From G965219965 sp965219965 (lineage in GTDB: Bacteria; Pseudomonadota; Alphaproteobacteria; RS24), in contig OZ244796.1 of NCBI GenBank assembly GCA_965219965.1, positions 1,116,001 through 1,180,000 of the forward strand: a stretch of DNA of 64,000 bases, given 5' to 3'. Within the stretch, counting starts at the first letter, position 1. Each line of letters begins with the position of its first letter. A program made the translations under genes and the position numbers. Positions 27,276-36,329 of the stretch are shown piece after piece. Below the pieces are notes generated by a model. The model did not search any database, had not been told where the DNA came from, and saw nothing but the letters and a program-made list of their open reading frames with translations.

Positions 27276-27875
27276 CTAACCAACAGATTTTTCTTTGGCG
27301 AGCTTACGCAATTTGGCCGTGATGCGGTCGCGTTTAAGCCGTGACAAATGGTCTAAAAACACAACACCATTCAAATGGTCAATTTCATGTTGTATGCACA
27401 CGGCGGGCAGGCCGTCAAAATCGGCCTCTTGCGCCGTGCCATCATAATCTAAAAATTTCACACGGCACGCAAGGGGGCGCGTCACATCATCATAAAAGCC
27501 CGGCACAGACAAACACCCTTCTTGATAATTGCCCGTTTCTTCCGAAGTCCAAATAATTTCTGGATTGACAAAATAGCGCACCCCTTCGCCTTGCACATCA
27601 TCGCCGACGGCAAAATCATAATGGGCGCGGCGGTCATCTGCCTCTACACCCGCCTCATCGGGGCGCGAAATATGTGTGACAATCACCCGCACCGCTTCGC
27701 CAATTTGAATCGCGGCCAGCCCGATGCCTTGGGCGGCGTGCATGGTTTCCACCATATCATCCATGAGCCGCCGCGTGTCATCTGTCACCGCCGCAACGGG
27801 TTGGGACACGGTCTTAAGCCGCGCATCTGGCACGGTGATAATGTCGCGTATGGTCATATCTTTGAGATAAGCCAC
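27276..27875 (-). CDS. def: Peptide deformylase
   Basis: Def removes the formyl group from nascent chains. The three motifs are present: G-I-G-L-A-A-I-Q (Ile in place of the common Pro), E-G-C-L-S (Cys121 metal ligand) and Q-H-E-I-D-H (His163, catalytic Glu164, His167). It has 199 residues from the ATG at 27875; an internal ATG at 27857 (M-T-I-R-D-I) gives the more usual N-terminus. It is the first gene of the def-fmt-truA operon, divergent from rmuC. Confidence 0.96.
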   Translation of the reverse strand: MAYLKDMTIRDIITVPDARLKTVSQPVAAVTDDTRRLMDDMVETMHAAQGIGLAAIQIGEAVRVIVTHISRPDEAGVEADDRRAHYDFAVGDDVQGEGVRYFVNPEIIWTSEETGNYQEGCLSVPGFYDDVTRPLACRVKFLDYDGTAQEADFDGLPAVCIQHEIDHLNGVVFLDHLSRLKRDRITAKLRKLAKEKSVG

Positions 27876-27925
27876 GCCTGCACAAGCGTCAAGCCACCCG
27901 CAACCGAATCATCTAGTCTGGCGGC

Positions 27926-29026
27926 ATGAATGGCCAAATATATATGATTATCGCGCTCAGTGCGGGGCTGGCGGCGGCGGTGTTTTTATGCCTTTTCCTG
28001 CTTTGGCGTGGGCGCGGGGGCGGTGCGCCCAATCCCGCCGCCACGCTTAATGCCGTCACCCAGCAACAGGCCGAGCTGGCCGGACGGCTCACCCAGCTGG
28101 CCGAACAGCAAGAAAAGGCCAGCGGCGAACTCAACCGCACTTTGGCTGAACGCCTTGATAAAGTGTCTAAAAATGTCACCGATAATTTGCGCGAAGCGGG
28201 CGAGAAAACGGGCAAAACGCTTGGCGATTTGGGCGAAAGGCTGGCCACCATTGACAAAGCCCAAGCCGAAATTACCGCCCTTTCGGGTCATGTGGTAGAG
28301 CTACAGCATATTTTGGACAATAAGCAATCACGCGGTGCGTTTGGTGAAAGCCAGCTTGCTGATATTGTTAAAGACGGCTTGCCAGAAAAAGCCTATCGCC
28401 TTCAGCATACGCTTTCCAATGGCAAGCGCGTGGATTGTCTCATTAACTTGCCCAATCCGCCCGGACCAGTCGCGGTGGATAGTAAATTTCCTTTAGAAGC
28501 CTATAAGCAGTTCAAAGCCAGCGAAGATGAAGCCGCCCAAGCCCGCGCGCTTAAACAGCTTGGCACGGATACGCTCAAACATGCCCAAGCCATTGGTGAT
28601 AAATATATTCTCACAGGCGAAACGGGCGATGCCGCTTTAATGTTTTTGCCTTCGGAAAGTATATTTTCTGAATTGCATTTGCGCCTGCCCGAAGTGATAG
28701 ATAAATGCCGCGCCTTGCGCGTTTATCCCGTTTCGCCCAATACCATGTCGCTCACCCTCAACACGGTGCGGGCGATTATGCGTGATGTTAAAATGCGCGA
28801 GCAAGCGGGACTGATACAAAAAGAAGTCCACACGCTTTTAGATGATGTATCGCGCCTCAATGAACGGGTGGAAAAATTACGCACGCATTTCACGCAAGCC
28901 GATAAAGATATTGGCGACATTGAAACCTCAAGCCGTAAAATTACCCAGCGCGGCGATAAAATCACCAGCCTTGAATTGGACGCGCCCAAAGAAAAGCAAA
29001 CCCGCCCCGATTTAATTGCCGATTAA
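27926..29026 (+). CDS. rmuC: DNA recombination protein RmuC homologue
   Basis: A 366-residue protein with an N-terminal membrane segment (about residues 5-24), a coiled-coil region rich in Gln, Ala, Glu and Lys (about 38-125) and the RmuC domain (about 135-335). That domain contains R-G-A-F-G-E-S-Q-L, P-V-A-V-D-S-K-F-P-L-E and a P-S-E-S-I-F segment. RmuC proteins restrain DNA inversion and are predicted PD-(D/E)XK-like nucleases. It ends convergently on recR with a four-base overlap. Confidence 0.94.
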   Translation: MNGQIYMIIALSAGLAAAVFLCLFLLWRGRGGGAPNPAATLNAVTQQQAELAGRLTQLAEQQEKASGELNRTLAERLDKVSKNVTDNLREAGEKTGKTLGDLGERLATIDKAQAEITALSGHVVELQHILDNKQSRGAFGESQLADIVKDGLPEKAYRLQHTLSNGKRVDCLINLPNPPGPVAVDSKFPLEAYKQFKASEDEAAQARALKQLGTDTLKHAQAIGDKYILTGETGDAALMFLPSESIFSELHLRLPEVIDKCRALRVYPVSPNTMSLTLNTVRAIMRDVKMREQAGLIQKEVHTLLDDVSRLNERVEKLRTHFTQADKDIGDIETSSRKITQRGDKITSLELDAPKEKQTRPDLIAD

Positions 29027-29616
29027 ATTTCCCGTCTTGATTTCACCGCCGCCGCCAGCGTGCCATCATCTAAATAATCCAGCTCGCCGCCCAATGGCAC
29101 ACCATGCGCGAGGCGCGAGATTTTCAGCCCCGCCCCGTCCAGCATATCCATAATATAATGTGCGGTGGATTGGCCTTCCACTGTGGCATTGGTCGCCAAA
29201 ATAACTTCCCGCACCGTGCCTTTTTCGCATCGCGCTTGCAGGCTGGCCAAGTTCAAATCATCTGGGCCAATGCCATCTAAGGCCGACAGCACCCCGCCCA
29301 AAACATGGTATCGCCCATTGGTGGCTTTGGCGCGTTCCAACGCCCATAAATCGCCGACATCTTCCACCACGCATAGCACGCCATCATCGCGGTTTTTGTC
29401 GGTGCAAATCAAACACGGGTCACTTGTGTCCACCGTGCCGCAAATTTGGCAGGTGACAATTTTATCCCGCGCCACGCCCAGCGCATCGGTTAGCGGCAAA
29501 AGCAAAGCCTCGCGCCGCCGCATGAGATGCAAAGCGGCGCGGCGTGCCGAACGCGGGCCAAGCCCGGGCAGGCGCGATAAAAGTTTTATCAAATGCTCAA
29601 TTTCTGGCCCGCCCAT
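29023..29616 (-). CDS. recR: Recombination protein RecR
   Basis: RecR works with RecF and RecO in loading RecA at gaps. The 197-residue protein has the helix-hairpin-helix L-P-G-L-G-P-R-S-A-R-R near residue 16, a four-Cys zinc finger (C-Q-I-C ... C-L-I-C) at about 55-70 and a TOPRIM domain with V-V-E-D-V-G-D-L. The ATG at 29616 was chosen over the longer frame overlapping dnaX. It follows dnaX by four bases; the ybaB gene usually found between them is absent. Confidence 0.96.
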   Translation of the reverse strand: MGGPEIEHLIKLLSRLPGLGPRSARRAALHLMRRREALLLPLTDALGVARDKIVTCQICGTVDTSDPCLICTDKNRDDGVLCVVEDVGDLWALERAKATNGRYHVLGGVLSALDGIGPDDLNLASLQARCEKGTVREVILATNATVEGQSTAHYIMDMLDGAGLKISRLAHGVPLGGELDYLDDGTLAAAVKSRREI

Positions 29617-29620
29617 AAAT

Positions 29621-31492
29621 TTAAGCGTCCGTCTCTGAATGATTGTCGGGCGCATCATCGGGCGCATCATCGGACAAAGTTTCACCCGCACCTTCACCCG
29701 TCTCATCAAAATCGCCATCTAAATCCGTGACGCGGGCAATTTCGGCATTAGAAAAAATTTTCAGAGCCTCTTTAACAATCGGGTCTTGCGCTGCCGCATC
29801 GCGCCGTGCGTCGGCTTGGCTTTGGTTTTGCTCTTTGAGCGTGGGCGCACCTTCTTCTTGCGACAGCGACACCATCCATTTCTGCCCCGTCCATTGCCGC
29901 AATTTGCTGGTCAGGCTACGGGCAAAATCTTCCTGCCCATCGGCCAGACGAATTTCAATCACCCCGCCCTTGTCGCCCGTGGCTGGTTCAAAGCGCACCA
30001 AATGCGCCCCCGATTCCAGCGCGTGTTTTAAGCGAATATCGCGCTGTGCGCCGACAAAAGCGACAAGCTGGTTAAAATCGCCAATTTGCACTTCTGGCAC
30101 AGATGCGGTCTGCATAAGCGGGGCGGGTTGCACCGCACTTTGCGCCCCCCCTCGCGCTTGCGTGACCGCGCCAGAAGCAGAAGGCGCACCCGCGCCCGCC
30201 TTGCCGCCCGCACCAGCAGGCGGCGCGTCCGCAGGGCTTTGCTCCCATTGTTTCAATAATTCCTCTGGGGGCGGCATATCAGCCAAATGCGCCAGCCGCA
30301 CCAGCACCATTTCCGCCGCCGCCATAGGTTGCGGCGCGGTCAGCGTTTCGCTATGGCCTTTAAGCAAAACCTGCCAAGTGCGAGACAAAACCCGCACCGA
30401 CAGCACTTTGGCCACTTCCATGCCCCGCGCCCGTTGCGTTTCGCTCATGGTGACGTCCTTCACCGCGCCCGCGACATATTTCAGCCGTGTCAGCCAATGG
30501 GTGAGCGCGACCAAATCGGCCAATATCATGGCCGGATCTGCGCCCATGCGGCATTGGGTGTCAAATTCTTCCAACGCTTTGGCAATATCGCCCTGCATTA
30601 AAAAATCAAATAAGTCAAACACCCTTGCGCGGTCGGCCAGTCCCAACATGTTGCGAATATCTTCAGCCGATAATTTATCCACGCCCGCTTGGCCGCCATG
30701 CGCCAGCGCACGGTCTAGCAAAGACAGCGCGTCACGCGCCGAGCCTTCCGCCGCACGCGCAATTAAAGCCAAACATTCTTCATCGGGTTGCACCTTTTCG
30801 GCTTTGCAAATTTTGCCGAGCAGCTTGAGCGTTTCTTCTTGGTCAAGGCGGCGCAAATCAAATCTTTGGCAACGCGACAAAACCGTGACGGGGATTTTAC
30901 GAATTTCGGTTGTGGCGAAAATAAATTTCACATGTTCGGGCGGCTCTTCTAGCGTTTTAAGCAGCCCATTAAAGGCTTGCGTAGAAAGCATATGCACTTC
31001 GTCAATAATATAAATTTTATATCGCGCCGAAGCGGGTTTATAGCGCACATTGTCAATAATTTCGCGCACATCGCCAATGCCGGTGCGCGAAGCGGCGTCC
31101 ATTTCAATAATATCCACATGATTGCCTGCCATAATGGACTCGCAATGTGCGCCCATTTTATTCATCGCAATGGTGGGTTCGTCCACCGTATCGGTGACAT
31201 AATTAAAAGCACGGGCCAAAATCCGTGCTGTGGTGGTTTTGCCCACGCCGCGCACACCCGTTAGCATAAAAGCATGAGCAATCCGCCCCGTTGCAAAAGC
31301 ATTGGACAGGGTTTGCACCATCGCCTCTTGGCCAATTAAATCGTCAAAATTGCGCGGGCGATATTTCCGCGCCAAAACCTGATAGCCGCCATTATCTTTG
31401 CCGTCCTTATCGCCCTTATCACTCACATTGGCTGGATTAGGCGGCGCGGGCTTTTGGCTTTCGCCTTGCTGTGTCGTGCTTTTTTCTGACAT
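29621..31492 (-). CDS. dnaX: DNA polymerase III subunits gamma and tau
   Basis: This clamp-loader ATPase has 623 residues. A charged N-terminal extension of about 38 residues precedes R-K-Y-R-P-R-N-F-D. The Walker A is G-V-R-G-V-G-K-T at 79-86, D-E-V-H is Walker B, and S-R-C-Q-R-F-D-L is sensor 1/SRC. The zinc-module segment before M-A-G-N-H-V-D-I-I-E keeps only one of the usual four Cys. The long C-terminus has a Gly/Ala linker and a tau-like domain ending with a run of Asp-rich repeats. It is followed directly by recR. Confidence 0.96.
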   Translation of the reverse strand: MSEKSTTQQGESQKPAPPNPANVSDKGDKDGKDNGGYQVLARKYRPRNFDDLIGQEAMVQTLSNAFATGRIAHAFMLTGVRGVGKTTTARILARAFNYVTDTVDEPTIAMNKMGAHCESIMAGNHVDIIEMDAASRTGIGDVREIIDNVRYKPASARYKIYIIDEVHMLSTQAFNGLLKTLEEPPEHVKFIFATTEIRKIPVTVLSRCQRFDLRRLDQEETLKLLGKICKAEKVQPDEECLALIARAAEGSARDALSLLDRALAHGGQAGVDKLSAEDIRNMLGLADRARVFDLFDFLMQGDIAKALEEFDTQCRMGADPAMILADLVALTHWLTRLKYVAGAVKDVTMSETQRARGMEVAKVLSVRVLSRTWQVLLKGHSETLTAPQPMAAAEMVLVRLAHLADMPPPEELLKQWEQSPADAPPAGAGGKAGAGAPSASGAVTQARGGAQSAVQPAPLMQTASVPEVQIGDFNQLVAFVGAQRDIRLKHALESGAHLVRFEPATGDKGGVIEIRLADGQEDFARSLTSKLRQWTGQKWMVSLSQEEGAPTLKEQNQSQADARRDAAAQDPIVKEALKIFSNAEIARVTDLDGDFDETGEGAGETLSDDAPDDAPDNHSETDA

Positions 31493-31580
31493 TATGCCAC
31501 CTTATCCGATTCTGCTTATTTGGTTCTGCCCATTTTACTTGCGCGTTGGTGCGCTTGCGGGGTTTGCAGGTCTGAACGGT

Positions 31581-31680
31581 GAGAGGCTGGACAGGCAACC
31601 CGCACCTATCTCGTTGGGGCTGCTTCCTTCCGGACCTGACCCGGTTGGCGAGGGATGCGTCTGCCGCCAACCTCTCGCCC
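31581..31680 (-). ncRNA. ffs: Signal recognition particle RNA (4.5S, small bacterial type)
   Basis: On the minus strand the conserved apical SRP motif GGTCAGGTCCGGAAGGAAGC is present and is followed by CAGCCC. The flanks fold back on each other, with GAGAGG (about 31671-31676) pairing with CCTCTC (about 31581-31586), which gives the single long hairpin of about 96-100 bases typical of this RNA. It lies between pheA and dnaX. Ends are estimated from the closing stem. Confidence 0.93.
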
Positions 31681-31720
31681 GCAATATAGCAGTTTTTCCG
31701 CCCCCGCCAAGTAAAACCCA

Positions 31721-32593
31721 TTAACCGCCGCCCGCCTCATCAAGCCCAGCGCGGAAGGCGGCGGCTTTATAAACGCCTAAAATCGTCACTTCCGAGCAGA
31801 AAAAGGTTAGCTCTTCCAGTGCCAGCCGCACCGCTTGCGTATCGGGGTGGCCTTCAATATCGGCGTAAAACATGGTGGCCTGAAAACTGCCTTCAAGTTG
31901 GTAGCTTTCCAGCTTGGTCATATTCACCCCATTGCTGGCAAAACCGCCTAAGGCTTTATACAATGCCGCAGGCACATTGCGGACGCGGAAAATAAAACTG
32001 GTCATCACTTTTTCTTCTTCGGGGTCGGCATCATCGGGCGCGTCGGCCATAATTAAAAAGCGCGTGGTGTTGTGGCCAGCATCTTCAACATTGGTGTTCA
32101 GCACATCAAGCGCGTAAATTTCTGCCGCCAGTTCAGACGCAATCGCGGCGTGATGCGGGTCGCCCAGTTCAGAAATTTCCCGCGCCGACCCCGCCGTATC
32201 GGCGGCAATGACGGGCTGTGCGTTAAGCGCGCCAATCACCCCGCGACATTGGCCCAATGCCATTTCATGGCTGTGAATATGCGTTACATTTTCCACCTTC
32301 GCGCCTTTCAGCCCGACAAGGCAGTGATTCACCCGCATAAAATATTCGCCAATAATATAAAGCCCTGAGCCGGGCAGCAGCCGATGAATATCGGCCACCC
32401 GTCCGGCGACTGTATTTTCCACCGGCATCATGGCCAGTCTGGCACGCCCTTCTTTGACCGCCCGAAACGCGCCTTCAAATGTGGTGCAAGCCAGCACCTC
32501 CATATCGGGATAAGCATTGCGGCAGGCAATATGCGAATTCGCCCCCGCTTCGCCTTGAAAGGCAATTATGTTTTGCGCTTTTGTTTGGTTCAT
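31721..32593 (-). CDS. pheA: Prephenate dehydratase
   Basis: This enzyme makes phenylpyruvate from prephenate in phenylalanine synthesis. The 290-residue protein has the N-terminal F-Q-G-E-A-G-A-N-S start, the catalytic H-N-T-T-R-F motif near residue 180, and a C-terminal ACT domain with L-E-S-Y-Q-L-E-G-S-F that probably senses phenylalanine. There is no chorismate mutase domain. Its ATG overlaps the end of kdsB by four bases, so the two are cotranslated. Confidence 0.95.
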   Translation of the reverse strand: MNQTKAQNIIAFQGEAGANSHIACRNAYPDMEVLACTTFEGAFRAVKEGRARLAMMPVENTVAGRVADIHRLLPGSGLYIIGEYFMRVNHCLVGLKGAKVENVTHIHSHEMALGQCRGVIGALNAQPVIAADTAGSAREISELGDPHHAAIASELAAEIYALDVLNTNVEDAGHNTTRFLIMADAPDDADPEEEKVMTSFIFRVRNVPAALYKALGGFASNGVNMTKLESYQLEGSFQATMFYADIEGHPDTQAVRLALEELTFFCSEVTILGVYKAAAFRAGLDEAGGG

Positions 32594-33369
32594 TTTTTCT
32601 TTCCCATTTGCTGACGCTGTAATTCCTTGACGGCTTTATCTATATCCGCCGCCACATCTACGCCAAGCGGCACCGTATCCACCCGCCCGACACATATTGT
32701 CATATTATTTTCCAAAGCGCGGAGCTGTTCAAGTTTTTCGCACTGCTCTAACGGGCTGGGCGGGAGCGATACAAAATCGGCCAATGCCTCACGCCGATAA
32801 GCATAAAGGCCAATATGATGATAAAGCACATCTGCCCCATAAGGTGCTGGCGTGCGGGTGAAATATAATGCCCGCCCCTTTCGCGCCGTCTCATCTTCCC
32901 AAGCGACCACGGCTTTCACACAATTTGGGTCATCGCGCTCGGCTGTGTCTTTTATTTCCGCCACCAGCGTGGCTATGTCCACCGCGTCTGTCACCAGCCC
33001 CGCCACTGTGCCAATCAGCTTTGGGTCAAGCGTGGGCAAATCGCCCTGCACATTCACAATCACATTATATTGTTCCGCTTCTTCCATCTGGCGCACCGCT
33101 TGCCAGACCCTATCTGTGCCAGAAGGCAGGGCGGCATCGGTTAGCACGGCGCGTCCGCCATGCGCTTGCACCACCTCCACAATTTCCTTATCGCCCGCCG
33201 CGACCACCACTTGCCCGCCCAGCCCATCGGCCACGGCCTCTTGGGCGCGGTGGAGAACCTGCACAATCATCGGCAGCCCGTCCATATCGGCCAGCACCTT
33301 ATTGGCCAAGCGCGTAGAAGCCAGTCGGGCGGGTATTACAATAAGCGGTTTTTGCGTGGATTGCGGCAC
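32590..33369 (-). CDS. kdsB: 3-deoxy-manno-octulosonate cytidylyltransferase
   Basis: KdsB activates Kdo as CMP-Kdo for lipopolysaccharide, so the cell should make Kdo-containing LPS. Motifs are I-P-A-R-L-A-S-T-R-L near the N-terminus, the N-V-Q-G-D-L-P metal/nucleotide region and H-I-G-L-Y-A-Y. I place the start at GTG 33369, five bases after a perfect AGGAGG, giving 259 residues. The ATG at 33414 would add 15 untypical residues. Confidence 0.95.
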   Translation of the reverse strand: MPQSTQKPLIVIPARLASTRLANKVLADMDGLPMIVQVLHRAQEAVADGLGGQVVVAAGDKEIVEVVQAHGGRAVLTDAALPSGTDRVWQAVRQMEEAEQYNVIVNVQGDLPTLDPKLIGTVAGLVTDAVDIATLVAEIKDTAERDDPNCVKAVVAWEDETARKGRALYFTRTPAPYGADVLYHHIGLYAYRREALADFVSLPPSPLEQCEKLEQLRALENNMTICVGRVDTVPLGVDVAADIDKAVKELQRQQMGKKK

Positions 33370-33592
33370 AGCGACCTCCTGAAATATCGGCTCATTATAG
33401 GCCATTTTCGCCAAAATACACCCACCCTCTTGCCGCCTCCTGCCCCCCTTTAGCGCGGCGGCGGGTCTTGCGCCTTTGGGGTAATTGTGCGACCCTTCGC
33501 CGCAAGTTTTTCTCTGCCCCTGCCTCTGGATTATCGGGGTGATTGTCGGCTAAACTCAACCAATGATAAGGCGCGAATCATAAGGGTATATT

Positions 33593-34138
33593 ATGAACAG
33601 CTTTGAACTGAACAAAATCGCCGGAGCCATATTTGCCACCTTATTGGTTTATCTCGGCATACAAAATCTCGGTGATTTTTTGTTCCACACCGAGCCGGCC
33701 AATCCGCAGGCTTATATTGTTGAGGGGCTGGAAGAGACGGGCGCGACCAACACCGCAACCGCCACGCCCGAAGCAGAAAGCTATGATATGGTCGCCCTCA
33801 TAAGCACCGCCTCGCTAGAAAAAGGCGCGAAAGTGGCCAAGAAGTGCATTGCGTGTCATGCGTTTGAAAAAGGCGGGGCGCATAAAATCGGGCCAGCCCT
33901 TTACGGCGTGGTTAATCGCGCCATTGGCAAAGCCGATGGCTTTTCTTATTCCAAAACGATGGCGAGCATGGGCGGCATATGGGACTATGCCGCTTTAGAT
34001 GCCTATTTGCTCAATCCGAAAAAATACGCACCCGGCACGAAAATGGCTTTTATTGGTTTGAAAAAACCCGCCGACCGTGCCGCCATTATTGCCTATTTGC
34101 GCTCTATGGCCGACACCCCCGCCCCGCTAGGCCAATAG
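33593..34138 (+). CDS. Membrane-anchored class I cytochrome c (CycM/c552 type)
   Basis: A 181-residue protein with an N-terminal membrane segment (about residues 9-26), a Thr/Ala/Glu-rich tether and one class I haem domain. The haem motif C-I-A-C-H is at 85-89 and the axial Met is in G-T-K-M-A-F. Such anchored cytochromes carry electrons from the bc1 complex to terminal oxidases in many alphaproteobacteria. The final P-L-G-Q is followed three bases later by yejA, with no obvious functional link. Confidence 0.92.
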   Translation: MNSFELNKIAGAIFATLLVYLGIQNLGDFLFHTEPANPQAYIVEGLEETGATNTATATPEAESYDMVALISTASLEKGAKVAKKCIACHAFEKGGAHKIGPALYGVVNRAIGKADGFSYSKTMASMGGIWDYAALDAYLLNPKKYAPGTKMAFIGLKKPADRAAIIAYLRSMADTPAPLGQ

Positions 34139-34141
34139 CCC

Positions 34142-35956
34142 ATGCCCTTGCGTCATTTTATATGTGGGCTGAGCCTGATTTTTGCCGCCGTGCTGACCCC
34201 CGTGCGCGCACAAGATAGCCAACATGCTTTATCGCTATTCGGCACGCCCAAATATAAAGCGGGCTTTGCCCATTTTGATTATGTGAATCCCAACGCGCCG
34301 AAAGGCGGCACAGCGCGGCTCGCCGCTTTTGGCAGTTTTGACAGTTTCAACCCTTATATTATCAAAGGCAAAGTGGCCAGTGGCTTGGGGCTGATTTATG
34401 ACACACTCACCACCGCATCGCTAGACGAGCCGGACACCCAATATGGGCTGGTCGCTGAGCGCATGTGGCACGCGCCCGATTACAGCACCGCCACTTTCAC
34501 CCTGCGCCCTGAGGCGCGTTTCCATGATGGCACACCCATGACCGCCGAAGATGTGATTTGGACATTTGAAGCGTTGAAAAAAAACCATCCCTTTTACCGC
34601 ACCTATTATGCCGATGTTGCGGCGGCGCGAAAAACGGGCGCACGGCAAGTCACATTCACATTTGCGACAACGGGCAATCGTGAATTGCCGCAAATTATGG
34701 GCGCGTTGCCCGTTCTGCCCAAACATTATTGGACGCGGCCTGAAAATGACATTTCCAAAACCACCCTGACCCCACCGCTTGGCTCTGGTCCCTATCGCAT
34801 TGACGGCTTTGAGGCGGGGCGCAATATCCGCTACGCCCGCGTCGCCGATTATTGGGCGAAAGACCTCAATGTGAATCGCGGTCAATATAATTTTGACACC
34901 ATTCGCTATGATTATTTCAGTGATTTAACCATCGCCCTTGAAGCGTTCAAAGCGGGCGATGTGGATTTTTGGTCGGAGGTGAATTCCAAACGTTGGGCGA
35001 ATGATTATGATATTGCCGCCGTGCGCGACGGGCGGATAAAAATTGAAACCCCGCCCAATGGCAACATACAAGGCATGCAAAGTTTTGTGCTGAACCAACG
35101 CCGCGCCCTTTTCCAAGACCCGCTTGTGCGTGAGGCTTTGGTTTATGCTTATAATTTTGAATGGGCGAATAAGACGCTCTTTTACGGCCAATACACCCGC
35201 ACCGATAGTTTTTTTGATAATTCGGAATTGGGCGCGACCCAATTTGGCGGTCTGCCCTCTGAGGCGGAGCTGAAATTGCTCAACCCATGGCGTGGGCAAA
35301 TTCCTGAGCGTGTTTTCACCACCCCCTATACCAATCCGACCAATCCCGACCCGTCTAATATGCGCGTCAATTTGCGCCATGCGAAAAAATTACTGGCCCA
35401 AGCGGGCTGGCACGTCAAAGATGGCACGCTACAAAAAGACGGGCAGGTTTTTGACGTTGAATTTCTGCTCGTCCAAGCTGGCTTTGAGCGCATTGTCGCC
35501 CCTTACATAAAAAATCTGCAAAAGCTCGGCATTAAGGCCAATATGCGGACCATTGATGTCACCCAATATCAAAACCGCCTGATTGATTATGATTTTGATA
35601 TTGTGGTTGGCAGTTTTGCCCAATCCCTATCACCCGGCAATGAACAGCGCAATTATTGGAGTTCGGCCAGTGCCAAGCAAGCGGGCGGGCGCAACATTAT
35701 CGGTATTCAAAGCCCTGCCATTGACGCGCTGGTGGAGCATATTATTTTTGCTGACAGCCGCGCCGCGCAAATTGCCGCCACCCGTGCGCTGGACCGCGTA
35801 TTGCTGTGGAGCTTTTACGCTGTGCCGCATTGGCATCTCACCTATCACCGCTTGGCCTATTGGCATAAGCTCACCCACCCGACGGTTTTGCCGCTTTACA
35901 GTCACGGCTTTCCCAACATTTGGTGGATGCGCCCGAAAACGGCGGAAAATCATTAA
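34142..35956 (+). CDS. yejA: Peptide ABC transporter substrate-binding protein, YejA type
   Basis: A 604-residue periplasmic binding protein of the SBP_bac_5 family. The signal peptide ends A-R-A-Q near residue 23, and the core begins H-A-L-S-L-F-G-T-P-K-Y. The P-N-A-P-K-G-G-T segment and later L-G-S-G-P-Y-R-I are typical of the YejA branch. It delivers oligopeptides (microcin C-like in relatives) to YejBEF, which is encoded after a short gene and a terminator. The terminator at 36197 probably gives more binding protein than permease. Confidence 0.94.
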   Translation: MPLRHFICGLSLIFAAVLTPVRAQDSQHALSLFGTPKYKAGFAHFDYVNPNAPKGGTARLAAFGSFDSFNPYIIKGKVASGLGLIYDTLTTASLDEPDTQYGLVAERMWHAPDYSTATFTLRPEARFHDGTPMTAEDVIWTFEALKKNHPFYRTYYADVAAARKTGARQVTFTFATTGNRELPQIMGALPVLPKHYWTRPENDISKTTLTPPLGSGPYRIDGFEAGRNIRYARVADYWAKDLNVNRGQYNFDTIRYDYFSDLTIALEAFKAGDVDFWSEVNSKRWANDYDIAAVRDGRIKIETPPNGNIQGMQSFVLNQRRALFQDPLVREALVYAYNFEWANKTLFYGQYTRTDSFFDNSELGATQFGGLPSEAELKLLNPWRGQIPERVFTTPYTNPTNPDPSNMRVNLRHAKKLLAQAGWHVKDGTLQKDGQVFDVEFLLVQAGFERIVAPYIKNLQKLGIKANMRTIDVTQYQNRLIDYDFDIVVGSFAQSLSPGNEQRNYWSSASAKQAGGRNIIGIQSPAIDALVEHIIFADSRAAQIAATRALDRVLLWSFYAVPHWHLTYHRLAYWHKLTHPTVLPLYSHGFPNIWWMRPKTAENH

Positions 35957-36048
35957 GCTAACCTTAATAAACCCCCCTTTGAACGCTATACAAGCGGGTG
36001 CGAATAGTCTAGATTCGCTGTGATGTTTCAAATCAAGGGGACGGACGG

Positions 36049-36216
36049 ATGAAAAACCTCATTATAATTTTGATTTTGATTGCAGTGGCCTTGCTGATTT
36101 TGTTTCAAACTGAAATCGGGCAGAGTGTTTTGTCAGATTTTGAGCAAACTCTGCAAGAAAGCGGCGTGGTGACAGATGATGCCGCTTCAGGCGATAACGG
36201 GGTGCTGGGTCAATAA
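36049..36216 (+). CDS. Small single-pass membrane protein, 55 residues
   Basis: A short frame with a good ribosome-binding site (CAAGGGG) and ATG at 36049. Residues about 4-19 are a hydrophobic helix (L-I-I-I-L-I-L-I-A-V-A-L-L-I-L-F), followed by an acidic, soluble tail with Ser, Gln, Asp and Gly. It lies between yejA and yejB, and the terminator stem overlaps its last codons. I know no family for it. It may be a small subunit or regulator of the peptide importer, or an unrelated small membrane protein. Confidence 0.6.
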   Translation: MKNLIIILILIAVALLILFQTEIGQSVLSDFEQTLQESGVVTDDAASGDNGVLGQ

Positions 36217-36230
36217 TCCACCCCGTTTTT
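36197..36230 (+). terminator. Rho-independent terminator between yejA and yejB
   Basis: ACGGGGTG (36197-36204) pairs perfectly with CACCCCGT (36219-36226) and five Ts follow. The stem covers the end and stop codon of the 55-residue gene. Confidence 0.85.
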
Positions 36231-36329
36231 GCGTATTTTGCCCAATCTGCTAAATGGGCAAATTCTGCCTTGCGGGTTCTTGGCGGCGCATATTAGAATT
36301 AGGCGGCACGGATTGGAGTAAATCCCCCT

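Noticed and set aside
31398..31724. Protein-coding frames over the SRP RNA region
   Set aside because: They have no family character and the conserved SRP RNA motif explains the sequence.
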